A stretch of DNA of 64,000 nt from Microbacterium natoriense (GCF_030816295.1 NZ_JAUSXV010000001.1:3596001-3660000); one strand, 5' to 3'. Shown: positions 41,101 to 49,858, counted from the stretch's first letter. The notes: generated by a model not told the origin, from the letters alone. Made by a program: numbers and translations.

Positions 41101-41160
41101 GAGGCGCTCGCGGATGAATCGGTCGATGCGCATCTCGATGAGCGCGGTGCGGTCGTGCAT
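38137..41160 (-). CDS. Alpha-mannosidase (GH38)
   Basis: A 1007-residue GH38 enzyme that hydrolyses alpha-mannosides. It has an N-terminal Ig-like domain, the catalytic domain with zinc-binding HAVGHAHIDSAW (His268, Asp270), the nucleophile Asp345 in ESDTNMVGSE, PDSFGYSGALPQI, and C-terminal beta-sandwich domains ending LALRPFQLVTLRLPRV. Without a signal peptide, it is likely cytoplasmic. It follows two permease genes and a binding-protein gene and probably digests the imported mannoside. The frame is open upstream into the permease gene, but ATG 41160 (MHDRTALIEMRIDRFI) is the expected start. Confidence 0.92.
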   Translation of the reverse strand: MHDRTALIEMRIDRFIRERLRPARHRLSHPLEVRAWEVPGEPVPFADALRADYAPTAVGAPWGRPWGTTWFRVSGEIPTEWRTASGDLPDGTRAELVVDLGFTAGQSGFQAEALVWGLDGNPIKGISPFNNTVAAAVQPDGRIDVLLEAASNPDVGSIFTFDPTDLGDPETAGVDPVYVLRVVDVALRDLTVESLLDDTVILRGLVAELDASSPRRAEIVQALDRMIDLVDPHDVAGTAAEGREALRAVLASPAHASAHVLHAVGHAHIDSAWLWPVRETARKVSRTFSNVLSLMDENPDVVFASSSAQQFAWIKERYPEIWERLVERVREGRFVPVGGMWVESDTNMVGSEALARQLVEGKGFFLREFGIDTPEVWLPDSFGYSGALPQIIKASGSKWFLTQKISWNETNRMPHHTFLWEGLDGTRVFTHFPPVDKYNSDASQADLAHAQRNFQDKGRARLSLLPYGYGDGGGGPTREMAAQVERAASLEGSPIARHSTPRAFFEQAETEYPSPEVWSGELYLEFHRGTYTSQLGTKQGNRRSEHLLREAELWAATASVRTGRAYPAEQLKRLWQLVLLQQFHDILPGSSIAWVHQDAERNYAAIAAELEQIITDSLLALVGEGTRSLVANAAPHRHAAVGALAIGEADAVAPVEPVAVDGGFVLDNGLVRATIDARGALTSIVDLASGREVVPAGQSAGVFQLHRDTPTQWDAWDIDEHYRRNVTDLLDVDVMEVVDGAVVISRSFGASTLVHSIRLDEGSRTLKLAVDIDWHERQKLLKLSVPVDVHTDHAASEIQFGHIVRPTHTNTSWDAARFETVAHRWVRVGESDFGVAVTNDSTYGHDITRHPRETGGTYSTVRLSLVRAALFPDPQQDQGRHHLEVGIVIGGELVDAIAEGYRTNLAERRIEGADDVQPLVSIDHPGVVVEAVKLAEDGSGDVVVRLYEALGRRAEATVTVGFPSGDASEVDLLERKIERAALTSQDADGIRLALRPFQLVTLRLPRV

Positions 41161-41204
41161 GTGTGGTGCTTTCTGGATCGTGGGGTTGTGCGCGGAGGTG
41201 AGGA

Positions 41205-42092
41205 TCAGCCCTTGACGCCGCCGGCCAGCGCGAAGCTGCTGCCGGAGAGGCGCTGCACGAGCAGGTACAGGACGAGGATCGGCACGGAGTACAAGGTGGC
41301 GAACGCGGCGAGCTGCCCGTAGGCGACGGCGCCGTGGTTGCCGAAGAACGTGAAGATCGCGACGGCCGCCGGCATCTTCTCCGAGCTGAACAGCAGGACG
41401 AACGGGACGAAGAAGTTCCCCCACGCCTGTGTGAACACGAAGATGAAGACGACGCTGATGCCGGGGCGCATGAGCGGCAGGACGATGGTCCACAGCGCCC
41501 GCATGGCGGAGGCTCCGTCGACCCATGCGGCCTCCTCGAGCGAGACCGGCACCGAGTCCATGAAGTTCTTCAGCATCCAGATCGCCATGGGCAACGACGT
41601 CGCGGCCATGAAGAGGATCACGCTGACCTGCGAGTCGAGCATCTTCAACTGCACGAAGAGTGCGTACACCGGCACCATCATGGCCGTGATCGGCAGGCAC
41701 GAGCCGAACAGGACCGAGTACATGAAGCCGCGCTGGAAGCGCGAGTTGTGCCGCGAGAGCGGATACGCGGCGAGCACGCCGACGACGACGGTGATGAGGG
41801 CCGTGCCGAACGAGATCAGCGCCGAGTTCCACAGCGGCAGCAGCGTCATGGACCAGTCGAACACCGAGACGAAGTTGTCGAAGGTGAGGCTCTCCGGCAC
41901 CGAGATCGACACCGTGGCCGACGGGGACACCGCAGAGAACACGATCCACGCGATCGGCACGAGGAACACGATCCCGATCACGATCAGGACGGTGTTGGCG
42001 AGCCACGTCGAGCGGCGCTTCGCGGGAGAGGCGACGGAGATCCGCTGGCCGCGCCCGACGACGGGGCGGACGAGTGCTTCAGTGGCGGTCAT
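41205..42092 (-). CDS. Sugar ABC transporter permease (MalG type)
   Basis: A 295-residue inner-membrane permease with six membrane segments. The EAA loop is EEAAWVDGASAMRALWTIVLPLMRPG, shown in its usual place before the fifth segment. It forms a heterodimer with the next permease. Its ATG overlaps the preceding permease stop (ATGA). Substrate is inferred to be a mannose-containing oligosaccharide from the adjacent alpha-mannosidase. Confidence 0.92.
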   Translation of the reverse strand: MTATEALVRPVVGRGQRISVASPAKRRSTWLANTVLIVIGIVFLVPIAWIVFSAVSPSATVSISVPESLTFDNFVSVFDWSMTLLPLWNSALISFGTALITVVVGVLAAYPLSRHNSRFQRGFMYSVLFGSCLPITAMMVPVYALFVQLKMLDSQVSVILFMAATSLPMAIWMLKNFMDSVPVSLEEAAWVDGASAMRALWTIVLPLMRPGISVVFIFVFTQAWGNFFVPFVLLFSSEKMPAAVAIFTFFGNHGAVAYGQLAAFATLYSVPILVLYLLVQRLSGSSFALAGGVKG

Positions 42093-43021
42093 CAGTCGAC
42101 CTCCGGCTTGAGGATGCGGATGTAGAAGATCGCGAAGATCGCGCCGAGCACGAGAGTCACCGCGGCGATCGCCGTGCCGTAGCCGATCTGGGAGTACTGG
42201 AACGCCTCCTGATAGGCGAGGACGGGAAGGGTCGAACTCGATACGCCCGGCCCTCCCTTGGTCATCACCCAGATGAGACCGAAGGTCCCGAGCGTCTGCA
42301 AGGTGGTGAGCATCAGGTTCGTCGAGATCGAGCGGCGGATCATCGGGATGGTGATGAGGAAGAAGCGCTGGGCGGCGTTCGCGCCGTCGATCTGCGCGGC
42401 CTCCATTACCTCGGGCGGCACCTCGTTGAGAGCGGCTCCGTAGACGAGCATCGAGAAGGCTGTGCCCCGCCAGACGTTGGCGAGGATGACGGCGAACATC
42501 GGGTACTCGATGAGCCAGCTCACCGCAGGGATACCGACGGCCTCCAGCAGCGCGTTGAGCGTCCCGTCCTTCGAGAAGTAGGCGTAGAGGGCGAAAGCGG
42601 CGACGATCTCGGGCATCACCCAGGCGACGACGACGAGCGCGCCGACGACGCTGTTGACCGACTTCGAGCCGATGCGCATGAGCGCGGCGACGCCGAGGCC
42701 CAGCACGTTCTGACCGATGATCGCGGAGAACAGCACGAAGACGACCGTGAGAACCAGCGCCGTCCAGAAATTCGGGTCGGTGAACAGCGAGAAGTAGTTC
42801 TCGAGTCCGACGAACTCGGGCTTCGCCGCCCGATAGCCCGTGAGGGCTCGGTTGGTCAGCGAGCCCCAGATCGCATAGATGATCGGCCCGAGCAGGAACA
42901 CGACCAGCAGCACCACGGCGGGCAGCAGCGGGACGGAGCGCATCAGGTCGCGGAAGCGGGCGCGCCGCCCGGGCCCGGTATGCACCGGGACCGGGCTGCG
43001 CGTTGCGGAGGCGGAGGTCAC
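42092..43021 (-). CDS. Sugar ABC transporter permease (MalF type)
   Basis: A 309-residue permease with six membrane segments (the first near residues 35-55). The EAA motif is MEAAQIDGANAAQRFFLITIPMIRR. The GTG at 43021 gives a start with AGGA upstream; a longer frame would add 17 arginine/serine-rich residues. Together with the MalG-type partner and the binding protein it makes a CUT1-type importer; no ATPase gene is present. Confidence 0.9.
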   Translation of the reverse strand: MTSASATRSPVPVHTGPGRRARFRDLMRSVPLLPAVVLLVVFLLGPIIYAIWGSLTNRALTGYRAAKPEFVGLENYFSLFTDPNFWTALVLTVVFVLFSAIIGQNVLGLGVAALMRIGSKSVNSVVGALVVVAWVMPEIVAAFALYAYFSKDGTLNALLEAVGIPAVSWLIEYPMFAVILANVWRGTAFSMLVYGAALNEVPPEVMEAAQIDGANAAQRFFLITIPMIRRSISTNLMLTTLQTLGTFGLIWVMTKGGPGVSSSTLPVLAYQEAFQYSQIGYGTAIAAVTLVLGAIFAIFYIRILKPEVD

Positions 43022-43031
43022 TGCGGGTTTC

Positions 43032-44384
43032 CTACTCGACCTTGTCCGTGCCGACGATCTGGGTGAGCGCATCGTCGTAGGTCTTCGCCGCGTCCTCGGG
43101 TGTGGCTTCTCCGGTGATCACCGATTCGGTCGCCTGCTGAAGCGCGCTGGTGATCTGCGAGTAGTCCGGTGTGGTCGGACGGAAATGCGTGTACTTCACG
43201 AGGTCGGAGAAGAACGCGAACGTCGGGTTGTACGAGAGGTACGCGTCGTCGGTCGCGACGTCCTCCCGGACGGCGATCTGACTGTTCTCCGTGTCGTACT
43301 TGAGGGAGTTCTCCTGGTTCAGCGCCATCGCGATGAAGTCGAAGGACGTCTGCGGATGCTTCGTCTGAGAGCCGACCGCGAGAGTCCAGCCCCCGGACAT
43401 CGACGTGTAGCCGGGGTCGCCGCCGTCCTGCGTCGGCATCTTGGCGAGACCGATCTTGTCCTCCCAGCCGTCCCAGGCGCCGTCGCCGCTGATCCAGCCG
43501 CCGGGCAGCCACGATCCGTCGATCGCCATGGCGAGCTTCCCCTCGGGCAGCAGCTCGGTGGAGACGCGACTGCCGATGGTCGCGTCGAGGGCGAGATCGA
43601 GCGGAGTCGCCAGATCGTTCTTGTAGAGCGTGTCGTAGAAGCCGAAAGCGTCTGTAAGGCCCTTGGAGCCCACGGCCCACTTGTCGGAGTCGGCGTCGTA
43701 CAGGGTGGACTCGGTGCCGTAGAGCAGCATCTCGAGCCCCTGCATCGACGTCTGCTCACCGGCGCTCTTGCTGCCGTAGATGTTCAGCGGGATCAGGTCG
43801 GCGTTGTACGCCTTCACCGCTTCGGCGGCGTCGAGGATGTCCTGCCACGAGGTGGGCTGCCAGTCTGCGGGGAGTCCTGCCGCGGCGAAGATCTCCTTGT
43901 TGTAATAGATCGCGCGGGTGTCGGTGCCCATCGAGACGCCGTAGGTGCTGCCGTCTCCACCGAGCCCCGCCTCCTTGGCGGCGTCGTAGAACTGGTCCCA
44001 GTCGTCCCAGTCGGCGAGGTAGTCGTCGATCGGGAGCAGATAGCCGGCGGCGGCGTCGGAGCGCAGCTGGAACGTGTCCTCGTAGATCACGTCGGGTGCG
44101 GTGTCGGGCGAACCGTTCATCAGGGCGAGCTTCGTGAAGTACTCGTCCTCGGACTCGATCGGCTGGAGCTTCACCGTCACACCGGGGTTGGCGGCCTCGA
44201 ACTCGGGTTTGACCTTCTGGAAGAGGTCGTCGAGCTGGTGGAACGCGGACGTCATCTGATAGGCGACCGTGATGGTGCGGTCTCCGCTGTCGGACGTCTC
44301 CGCGTCCCCGGACGCGCTGCATCCCGAGAGGACGACCGCGCCGACGGCGATCGCGCCGATGGCGGCGAGTGGCTTCGTTCGCAT
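43032..44384 (-). CDS. Sugar-binding lipoprotein of ABC importer
   Basis: A 450-residue extracellular solute-binding protein (family 1). The signal peptide AAIGAIAVGAVVLSGC ends in a lipobox LSGC, so it is lipid-anchored. The body has ITVAYQMTS, PDVIYEDTFQLRSDAAAGYLLPIDDYL and IYYNKEIFAAAGLP, typical sugar-binding features. AAGGAG precedes the ATG by eight bases. First gene of the mannosidase operon, separated from the ROK regulator by an AT-rich regulatory region. Confidence 0.92.
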   Translation of the reverse strand: MRTKPLAAIGAIAVGAVVLSGCSASGDAETSDSGDRTITVAYQMTSAFHQLDDLFQKVKPEFEAANPGVTVKLQPIESEDEYFTKLALMNGSPDTAPDVIYEDTFQLRSDAAAGYLLPIDDYLADWDDWDQFYDAAKEAGLGGDGSTYGVSMGTDTRAIYYNKEIFAAAGLPADWQPTSWQDILDAAEAVKAYNADLIPLNIYGSKSAGEQTSMQGLEMLLYGTESTLYDADSDKWAVGSKGLTDAFGFYDTLYKNDLATPLDLALDATIGSRVSTELLPEGKLAMAIDGSWLPGGWISGDGAWDGWEDKIGLAKMPTQDGGDPGYTSMSGGWTLAVGSQTKHPQTSFDFIAMALNQENSLKYDTENSQIAVREDVATDDAYLSYNPTFAFFSDLVKYTHFRPTTPDYSQITSALQQATESVITGEATPEDAAKTYDDALTQIVGTDKVE

Positions 44385-44431
44385 CTGCTTTGCTCCTTTG
44401 CATGCGGACCTCGCTGTTGAGGCCCTCAGAC

Positions 44432-44476
44432 GGATAATCCTATCAAATGGGATAAATAGGTCGATACGACCCTATA
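44432..44476. promoter_or_regulatory. AT-rich promoter/operator region upstream of the mannosidase importer
   Basis: In this very GC-rich genome, 44432-44480 is conspicuously AT-rich. ATCCTATCAAATGGGAT (44437-44453) is an imperfect inverted repeat and GGTCG-ATA-CGACC (44459-44471) is a perfect one. These are candidate sites for the adjacent ROK regulator. Exact -10/-35 boxes are ambiguous. Confidence 0.4.
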
Positions 44477-44527
44477 ACAGTTCCGTCACAGAACGCTATG
44501 CCGTTCGGCGATGACGGCAGACCGCCG

Positions 44528-45742
44528 TCAGTGGCTGATCATGAGCCGCGACGCCCGCGCGGTGAGCGCGTCATCGAGTACGAGGCAGGCGGCCCCCACA
44601 GCGGCGGAGTCCGCGCCGATCTGCGAAGGGCGCAGAAGCACGGGCTCCGTGGAGGTGCTCACCGCGGTGGTGTGCACCCAGTGGTCCAGCACTGGGAAAA
44701 GCCGCTCACCGAGCCTCGACCACGCGGGACCCCCCAGGACGACGATGCCGAGATCGAGGAGGTTGTTCACCTCGACGATCGCCGTCGCGAGATGCCTCCC
44801 TGCGCGCTCCAAGGCCGCAAGCACTCCCCCGTCGCCGGCGGCGGCCAAGGACGACAGCAGCTCGAGCTGCCTCCGCGCATCTCCCATGTCGCTCGGCGGA
44901 GTCGCCCGCTCCGCCTGGGCAAGGAGCATCCGCGGTTCCATGATCACTCCGATGCAGCCGCGCGATCCGCAGGTGCAGACCGGCCCCTCGGGGTCGACGA
45001 CGATGTGCGCGATATTGCCGGCGTTGCCAGTCCTGCCGTGCACCGGCGCCCCCGAGACGGAGAGCCCGAGCCCGAGTCCGGCGCCGTAGTAGAGGAACAT
45101 CGCGTCGGCGAGCTCTTGCCCTGCATCGAACCACTGCTCCCCGACGACGGTCGCCACGACGTCTTTCTCGAGCAGCGTCGGCAGCCCGCTGACCCTTTCC
45201 AGCTCCTTGCGCACCGACACGTTGTGCCAGGCGGGCAGGAGCGGCGGATTCAGCAGGCGACCCGCGTCACGGTCGAACGGCCCCGGTGCCGCCACACCGA
45301 TCCCGAGCACGCGCTCGGCGGGAAGGCGCGCCTCGACGATGAGTTGTCGGACGCTGTCTCCCAGACGGCCCACCAGTTCATCCGGCGACGCATCGGCGCC
45401 CCCGGGGGTCTGCTCGGTCCGAGCGACCACAGCGCCGGCGGCATCCACCACCACCACGGTGTCGACGGCCGGATCGAGATGCACGCCGACCGCGTAGCGC
45501 GAATCCGACCGCAGCGCGAGGAGCGTCCGGGGCTTTCCGGGCCCGGAGATGACCTTGCCGGTCTCCTCGATCAGCCCCTCGTTGGCGAGTCGGCGCGTGA
45601 CATTGCTGAGCGTCTGCGTCGACAGGCCCGTGCGTTCGGCGAGTTCGCTGCGGCTGAGCCCTTCCTCGGACCGGCGAATGAGGTCGAAGACGAGCGCCTG
45701 GTTGTAGACGCCGACAGCAGGGAGGTTCGACCCACGCTGCAT
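44528..45742 (-). CDS. ROK-family transcriptional regulator
   Basis: A 404-residue repressor. The N-terminal winged helix (about residues 10-75) contains SRSELAERTGLSTQTLSNVTRR; the kinase-like ROK domain has VGVHLDPA and the zinc motif CTCGSRGCIG, with the GRTGNAGNIAH loop preceding it. XylR/NagC-like proteins of this type sense a sugar in the actin-like domain and are normally local regulators. It precedes the mannosidase importer on the same strand, so it likely controls it. A GAGGAG site lies six bases before the ATG. Confidence 0.9.
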   Translation of the reverse strand: MQRGSNLPAVGVYNQALVFDLIRRSEEGLSRSELAERTGLSTQTLSNVTRRLANEGLIEETGKVISGPGKPRTLLALRSDSRYAVGVHLDPAVDTVVVVDAAGAVVARTEQTPGGADASPDELVGRLGDSVRQLIVEARLPAERVLGIGVAAPGPFDRDAGRLLNPPLLPAWHNVSVRKELERVSGLPTLLEKDVVATVVGEQWFDAGQELADAMFLYYGAGLGLGLSVSGAPVHGRTGNAGNIAHIVVDPEGPVCTCGSRGCIGVIMEPRMLLAQAERATPPSDMGDARRQLELLSSLAAAGDGGVLAALERAGRHLATAIVEVNNLLDLGIVVLGGPAWSRLGERLFPVLDHWVHTTAVSTSTEPVLLRPSQIGADSAAVGAACLVLDDALTARASRLMISH

Positions 45743-45786
45743 ATCCCGCTCCTCACCCGTGCGCCTCCATCGGCGCGTTGATGTTC

Positions 45787-45816
45787 ATGATCGCCGCGCA
45801 GCACGGCAACGGTCAA
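45787..45816 (-). promoter_or_regulatory. Possible promoter of the ROK regulator gene
   Basis: On the minus strand TTGACC (complement of 45811-45816) and GATCAT (45787-45792) are 18 bases apart, some 45 bases before the start. The -10 match is weak. Confidence 0.35.
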
Positions 45817-45857
45817 ACCCGGCCCGCGAGTTCGGGTCCGCAATGGACGCCGGCAGA

Positions 45858-46457
45858 TCAGCCGAACGCGACACCGTAGCTCTTTCCGCCCGGCGCCGTT
45901 GGCAGCTCCACCATTCCCAACCGCTCGTAGAAGGCCGCGGCCCCCGTGTTGTCGGGATCCATGCCGAGGTGCAGCCCTGGCACTCCCCGTCGCTCGAGCT
46001 CGGCGAACAACGTCTCGATCAGCCGGCGCCCGAGCCCCTGACCCTGCGTCTCCGGGAGCAGATCGATATGCAGGTGCGCCGGATAGGCCGCCGTGTTCTG
46101 ATCCGCTCCGGGACCGCGGGTGTAGCCGTACTCGATCATGCGCTCCTCGCGCGTGCGGGCCTCGGCCGGCCGTGGATATCGCGCGTGGAATGCGGGCCAC
46201 CACTCGTCGCGGAACCACGTGTAGAACGCGTCGGTGTCCTCCGTCGCGACGATGTAGCCGATCGCCCGTCCGTCGTCGGCCTCGACGATCCACGCGAGAT
46301 CGGGGTGGCGTTCGACGTACGGCACCGCGAAGAGATCCCCCCACAAGGAGTCGTCGGAGAGGATGCCGGTGGCATCCTCTCCGGCATCGGCCGTCTTGAG
46401 ACAGATCTCGTACATGGCGGCTCGATCACTCGGGCGATAGGGACGGATGATCGGCAT
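45858..46457 (-). CDS. GNAT-family N-acetyltransferase
   Basis: A 199-residue acetyltransferase with the N-terminal PIIRPYRPSDRAAMYEICL and the acetyl-CoA-binding motif A LHIDLLPETQGQGLGRRLIE (Q/RxxGxG/A as QGQGLG) near residue 140. Motif B contains LGMDPDNTGAAAFYERLGM. The substrate is unknown. The start has GAGGAG six bases upstream and begins two bases before the PAP2 stop. Confidence 0.88.
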   Translation of the reverse strand: MPIIRPYRPSDRAAMYEICLKTADAGEDATGILSDDSLWGDLFAVPYVERHPDLAWIVEADDGRAIGYIVATEDTDAFYTWFRDEWWPAFHARYPRPAEARTREERMIEYGYTRGPGADQNTAAYPAHLHIDLLPETQGQGLGRRLIETLFAELERRGVPGLHLGMDPDNTGAAAFYERLGMVELPTAPGGKSYGVAFG

Positions 46458-46458
46458 C

Positions 46459-47088
46459 TCAAGCTCCTCGGGGCTGTGACGAAGTACGGATGCCGCGCAC
46501 CCACGGCAGCATGCCGGCGGCCAGGAGCAGCACCACGGCCGAGCCGACGAGTGCACCCCCGAGAGTGTCTGTGGCCCAGTGCACCGACAAGAACGTGCGC
46601 GACAGGGCCATCGCGATGATCCACACGGCACCGGCGACGGCCGTCCACACCCGGGGGAACAGGACCCAGACGACGAGGGCGATCGTCGCAGCGTTCGCTG
46701 TATGCCCCGAGGGGAATGATCCGAAATCGCTCACCACGATCATGTCGTCAGGACGCGCGCGGCCGAACAGGTGCTTGAGGATCTGCACGGCCCCTGCGCT
46801 GGCCGCGAAGCAGATCGCCGCGAACACGGCCGCGCGCCAGCGCCCGGCGAGGAGCAGAATCGTGATGGCGAGCAGAGGAACCCCGAGGATCGCGATCCAT
46901 CCGCCTCCGATCGCATTGAGCACCAGGGCGAAGTGCACCATGGCGTCAGCGCGATGGGCGGACACGAACTCGTTCCACCATGCGTCGAAGGCGGGCGGCT
47001 CGGAGAAGCCGAACACGATCAACGCGCCCAGCACCACCGAGGCGGTGAGCAGACCGGCCCCCCAGCCCCATAGCATCCGTCGTCTCAT
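46459..47088 (-). CDS. PAP2-family phosphatase, membrane-integral
   Basis: A 209-residue lipid-phosphatase-like protein with about five membrane segments. The three PAP2 motifs are KHLFGRARP, SFPSGHT and SRTFLSVHWATD; the histidines of the second and third are the catalytic ones. Substrates for the family include undecaprenyl pyrophosphate and phosphatidic acid. It is followed by the GNAT gene on the same strand with almost no gap. Confidence 0.9.
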   Translation of the reverse strand: MRRRMLWGWGAGLLTASVVLGALIVFGFSEPPAFDAWWNEFVSAHRADAMVHFALVLNAIGGGWIAILGVPLLAITILLLAGRWRAAVFAAICFAASAGAVQILKHLFGRARPDDMIVVSDFGSFPSGHTANAATIALVVWVLFPRVWTAVAGAVWIIAMALSRTFLSVHWATDTLGGALVGSAVVLLLAAGMLPWVRGIRTSSQPRGA

Positions 47089-47106
47089 CGCTCCATTCTC
47101 CCTATT

Positions 47107-48465
47107 TCAGGGTGCGAGCATGCCGACCGTGCGCGGACGCACGATCAGCCACAGGGACAGCAGGCCGATCACGGCACAGCCCACCATGACCGAGGCCATG
47201 GTGGTCGCGGTGATACCGGCGCCCTTCGAGATCCAGCCGACCACGGGCGAGATGAGGCCGGCGACGCCGAAGTTCGTCGCTCCGATGACGGAGGCCGCGG
47301 TGCCCGCCGCTTTGCCGTGGCGGTCGAGGGCGAGCACCTGCACGTTGGGGAACGTGAAGCCGCACGCCGTCATGAACACGAACAGCGGGATGACGGTGCC
47401 CCACAGTCCGAGGCCCAGCTGATCGGTGACGATGATGGCGACGCCCGCGAGCAGCAGGACGGCGGTCGAGTAGGCCATGACCCATTGCGGGCCGAAGCGC
47501 GCCGCGAGCCGCGAGGCGAACTGCACGCCGGTGACGACGCCGAGGGAGTTCACGGCGAACAGCAGGCCGTACTGCTGGGCGTCGAGTCCGTGCGTCTGCT
47601 GGAACAGGAACGGCGAGGCCGACAAGTACGAGAACAGTCCGGAGAAGGTCATGCCGCCGATGATCAGCACGCCGATGAAGACGCGATCCGAGAACACCGA
47701 GCGGTACCGCTGCAGGACCGTGGCCCCGCCCTTGTCCTGCCGTCGAGCGGCGGGGAGGGTCTCGGGGATGAACACGATCGTCGAGATCAGCATGATCACG
47801 CCGTAGACGGCGAGGAACACGAAGATCCCTCGCCACGGCATGAGCGTCAGCAGCCACGAGCCGATCAGCGGCGCCGCCACCGGCGCGACGCCGGAGACCA
47901 GGGCGAGGCGCGAGAGCATCACGACCAGCCGGCGGCCGCCGAAGAGATCGCGGACGACGGCCATCGCCACGACACCGCCGGCTGCGGCGCCGACGCCCAT
48001 GAGCACGCGTGCTCCGCTGAGCAGCGGCAGCGTCGGCGCGAGGGCGGCTGCAACGCTCGCCAGGACGTGCAGGGCCGTCACGACGATGAGCGGAATGCGC
48101 CGCCCGACCTTGTCGCTCAAGGGGCCCACGACGAGCTGGCCGAGGGCGAAGCCGATCATGGTTCCGGTCAGGGTCAGCTGGATCGCCGCCGCCGAGGTGT
48201 CGAAGTCCTTCTCGAGCACCGGGAACGCCGGAAGGTAGAGGTCGATCGTGAACGGGCCGAGAGCTGTGAGCGCGCCCAGCAGCACGATGTAGAGGATGCG
48301 GCGCCCGTTCGAGATCGAGTCGCCGGGGTGCAGCATGATCGGCGCGGTCGCGGGGTTCGAGCCGAGAGTGCGGATCGCGCCGGTCGCCGAGGGCACGCGG
48401 ATGCTGCCGGTGGCAGTGCGTTCGGGAACGGTCAGGAGGGGATCGGTCGTGGGCGCGTCAGACAC
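47107..48465 (-). CDS. MFS transporter, Bcr/CflA drug-resistance type
   Basis: A 452-residue 12-segment exporter. A 55-residue soluble N-terminus precedes the first segment. Family features are ALGPFTIDLYLPAFP, the loop-2 motif GPLSDKVGRRIPLI, and RVLMGVGAAAGGVVAMAVVRDL. Members export bicyclomycin, sulfonamide or other toxic compounds; the actual substrate is not predictable. Confidence 0.9.
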   Translation of the reverse strand: MSDAPTTDPLLTVPERTATGSIRVPSATGAIRTLGSNPATAPIMLHPGDSISNGRRILYIVLLGALTALGPFTIDLYLPAFPVLEKDFDTSAAAIQLTLTGTMIGFALGQLVVGPLSDKVGRRIPLIVVTALHVLASVAAALAPTLPLLSGARVLMGVGAAAGGVVAMAVVRDLFGGRRLVVMLSRLALVSGVAPVAAPLIGSWLLTLMPWRGIFVFLAVYGVIMLISTIVFIPETLPAARRQDKGGATVLQRYRSVFSDRVFIGVLIIGGMTFSGLFSYLSASPFLFQQTHGLDAQQYGLLFAVNSLGVVTGVQFASRLAARFGPQWVMAYSTAVLLLAGVAIIVTDQLGLGLWGTVIPLFVFMTACGFTFPNVQVLALDRHGKAAGTAASVIGATNFGVAGLISPVVGWISKGAGITATTMASVMVGCAVIGLLSLWLIVRPRTVGMLAP

Positions 48466-48649
48466 AAAGAGCTTTCAGAAGAGGAGCGGATGCCGTCGAA
48501 TCGATTCGACTGAAGCATCCATGTTACCGCGATCGTACGACCTCACATGCGCCGGTCTGACAGATGTCGGCTCAGAAGACAGATGTCGGCCGAGATGACG
48601 GATGCCGACCGACATCCGTATTCTCGGCCGACATCCGTATCGGCGCAGC
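48466..48649. other. Gap with nested inverted repeats
   Basis: No gene is visible. A perfect 14-bp inverted repeat, GATGTCGGCCGAGA (48582-48595) with TCTCGGCCGACATC (48622-48635), contains a nested seven-bp hairpin ACGGATG/CATCCGT (48598-48604 with 48613-48619). A direct-repeat variant, ACAGATGTCGGC (from 48560), precedes it. It lies just after the metB 3' end but has no T-tract. Confidence 0.6.
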
Positions 48650-49804
48650 TCAGCGCGTGATCTTCGCGAGTCCCTGCTCGACGTCGGCGATCAGATCGTC
48701 GACGTCTTCGATGCCGACCGAGAGGCGCACGACGTTCTCGGGCACGGCGAGTTCGGTGCCGCGCACCGAGGCGTGCGTCATGTCAGAGGGGTAGCCGATG
48801 AGCGACTCCACTCCCCCGAGCGACTCGGCGAGCTGGAACAGCTCGGTCGACTCCGCGAAACCGCGCGCGGCATCCGCTCCTCCGGCCAGAGCGAGCGAGA
48901 GCATCCCGCCGAATCCGCTCATCTGGCGGGCGGCGATCTCGTGACCGGGGTGTGAGGCGAGCCCCGGATAGTAGACGCGCTCGAACTCCGGGCGCCCCTC
49001 GGCCCACTCGGCGATCGCCTGTGCGTTCGCGGAGTGCTGGCGCACCCGTACCGCGAGAGTCTTGATGCCACGGGTCGTGAGCCATGCGTCCATGGGCGCC
49101 GACACGGCGCCCACCGCGAACTGCTGGAACTTGACCTGCTCGTACAGACTGTCGTCGCCGAACACCACGGCGCCGCCGAGCACGTCGGAGTGTCCGCCGA
49201 GGTACTTCGTCGTCGAGTGCACGATGAGATCGGCGCCCAGCGCGAGCGGCTGCTGCAGCGCCGGCGAGGCGAAGGTGTTGTCGACCACGAGCACGGCCCC
49301 GGCGGCCTGGACGATCTCGGCGATGGCCGCGATGTCGACGATCTTCAGAAGCGGGTTGCTCGGGGTCTCGACCCAGACGATCTTCGTCTCGGGCCGGATC
49401 GCCGCGCGCAGCGCGTCGGCATCCGACATCTCCACGGTCGTCGTCGCGACTCCCCACGGTGCGAACACCCGGGTGAGGAGACGGTAGGTGCCGCCGTAGG
49501 CGTCGTTGCCGATCACGACATGGTCGCCGGGCTTCAGGATGCCGCGCAGCAGCGCGTCTTCGGCCGCGAGCCCCGAGGCGAACGACAGTGCGTTCTCGGC
49601 GCCTTCGAGCGCCGCGAGCTGCGTCTCGAGCGACGACCGCGTCGGGTTGCCCCCGCGGTTGTACTCGAAGCCGTTGCGGAACCCGCCGATGCCGTCCTGC
49701 ACATGCGTGGAGGCCTGGTGGATCGGCGGAATGATCGAACCCGTTGTGGGGTCTGGCGCCTGCCCGGCGTGGATGGCTCGGGTGGCGAATGCGTGATCGG
49801 ACAT
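48650..49804 (-). CDS. metB: Cystathionine gamma-synthase / gamma-lyase family PLP enzyme
   Basis: A 384-residue PLP enzyme of the trans-sulfuration family. Features are TRAIHAGQAPDPTTGSIIPP, YNRGGNPTRSSLE, FASGLAAEDALLRG, DNTFASPALQQPLALGAD and the PLP lysine in HSTTKYLGGHSDVLGG. It forms cystathionine from an activated homoserine and cysteine; sequence alone does not fully separate synthase from gamma-lyase. No riboswitch or regulator is evident upstream. Confidence 0.85.
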   Translation of the reverse strand: MSDHAFATRAIHAGQAPDPTTGSIIPPIHQASTHVQDGIGGFRNGFEYNRGGNPTRSSLETQLAALEGAENALSFASGLAAEDALLRGILKPGDHVVIGNDAYGGTYRLLTRVFAPWGVATTTVEMSDADALRAAIRPETKIVWVETPSNPLLKIVDIAAIAEIVQAAGAVLVVDNTFASPALQQPLALGADLIVHSTTKYLGGHSDVLGGAVVFGDDSLYEQVKFQQFAVGAVSAPMDAWLTTRGIKTLAVRVRQHSANAQAIAEWAEGRPEFERVYYPGLASHPGHEIAARQMSGFGGMLSLALAGGADAARGFAESTELFQLAESLGGVESLIGYPSDMTHASVRGTELAVPENVVRLSVGIEDVDDLIADVEQGLAKITR

Positions 49805-49858
49805 GTCTTTCAGACTACGTCCGCACCCGCCACCCGAGATCCAGGGTTACGCCGGTGG

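Noticed and set aside
38137..42006. A 1289-residue open frame running through the mannosidase and into the adjacent permease
   Set aside because: Only the part from 41160 has GH38 sequence; upstream of it the same stretch is the permease in another frame, and low-complexity arginine/leucine residues show it is a shadow.
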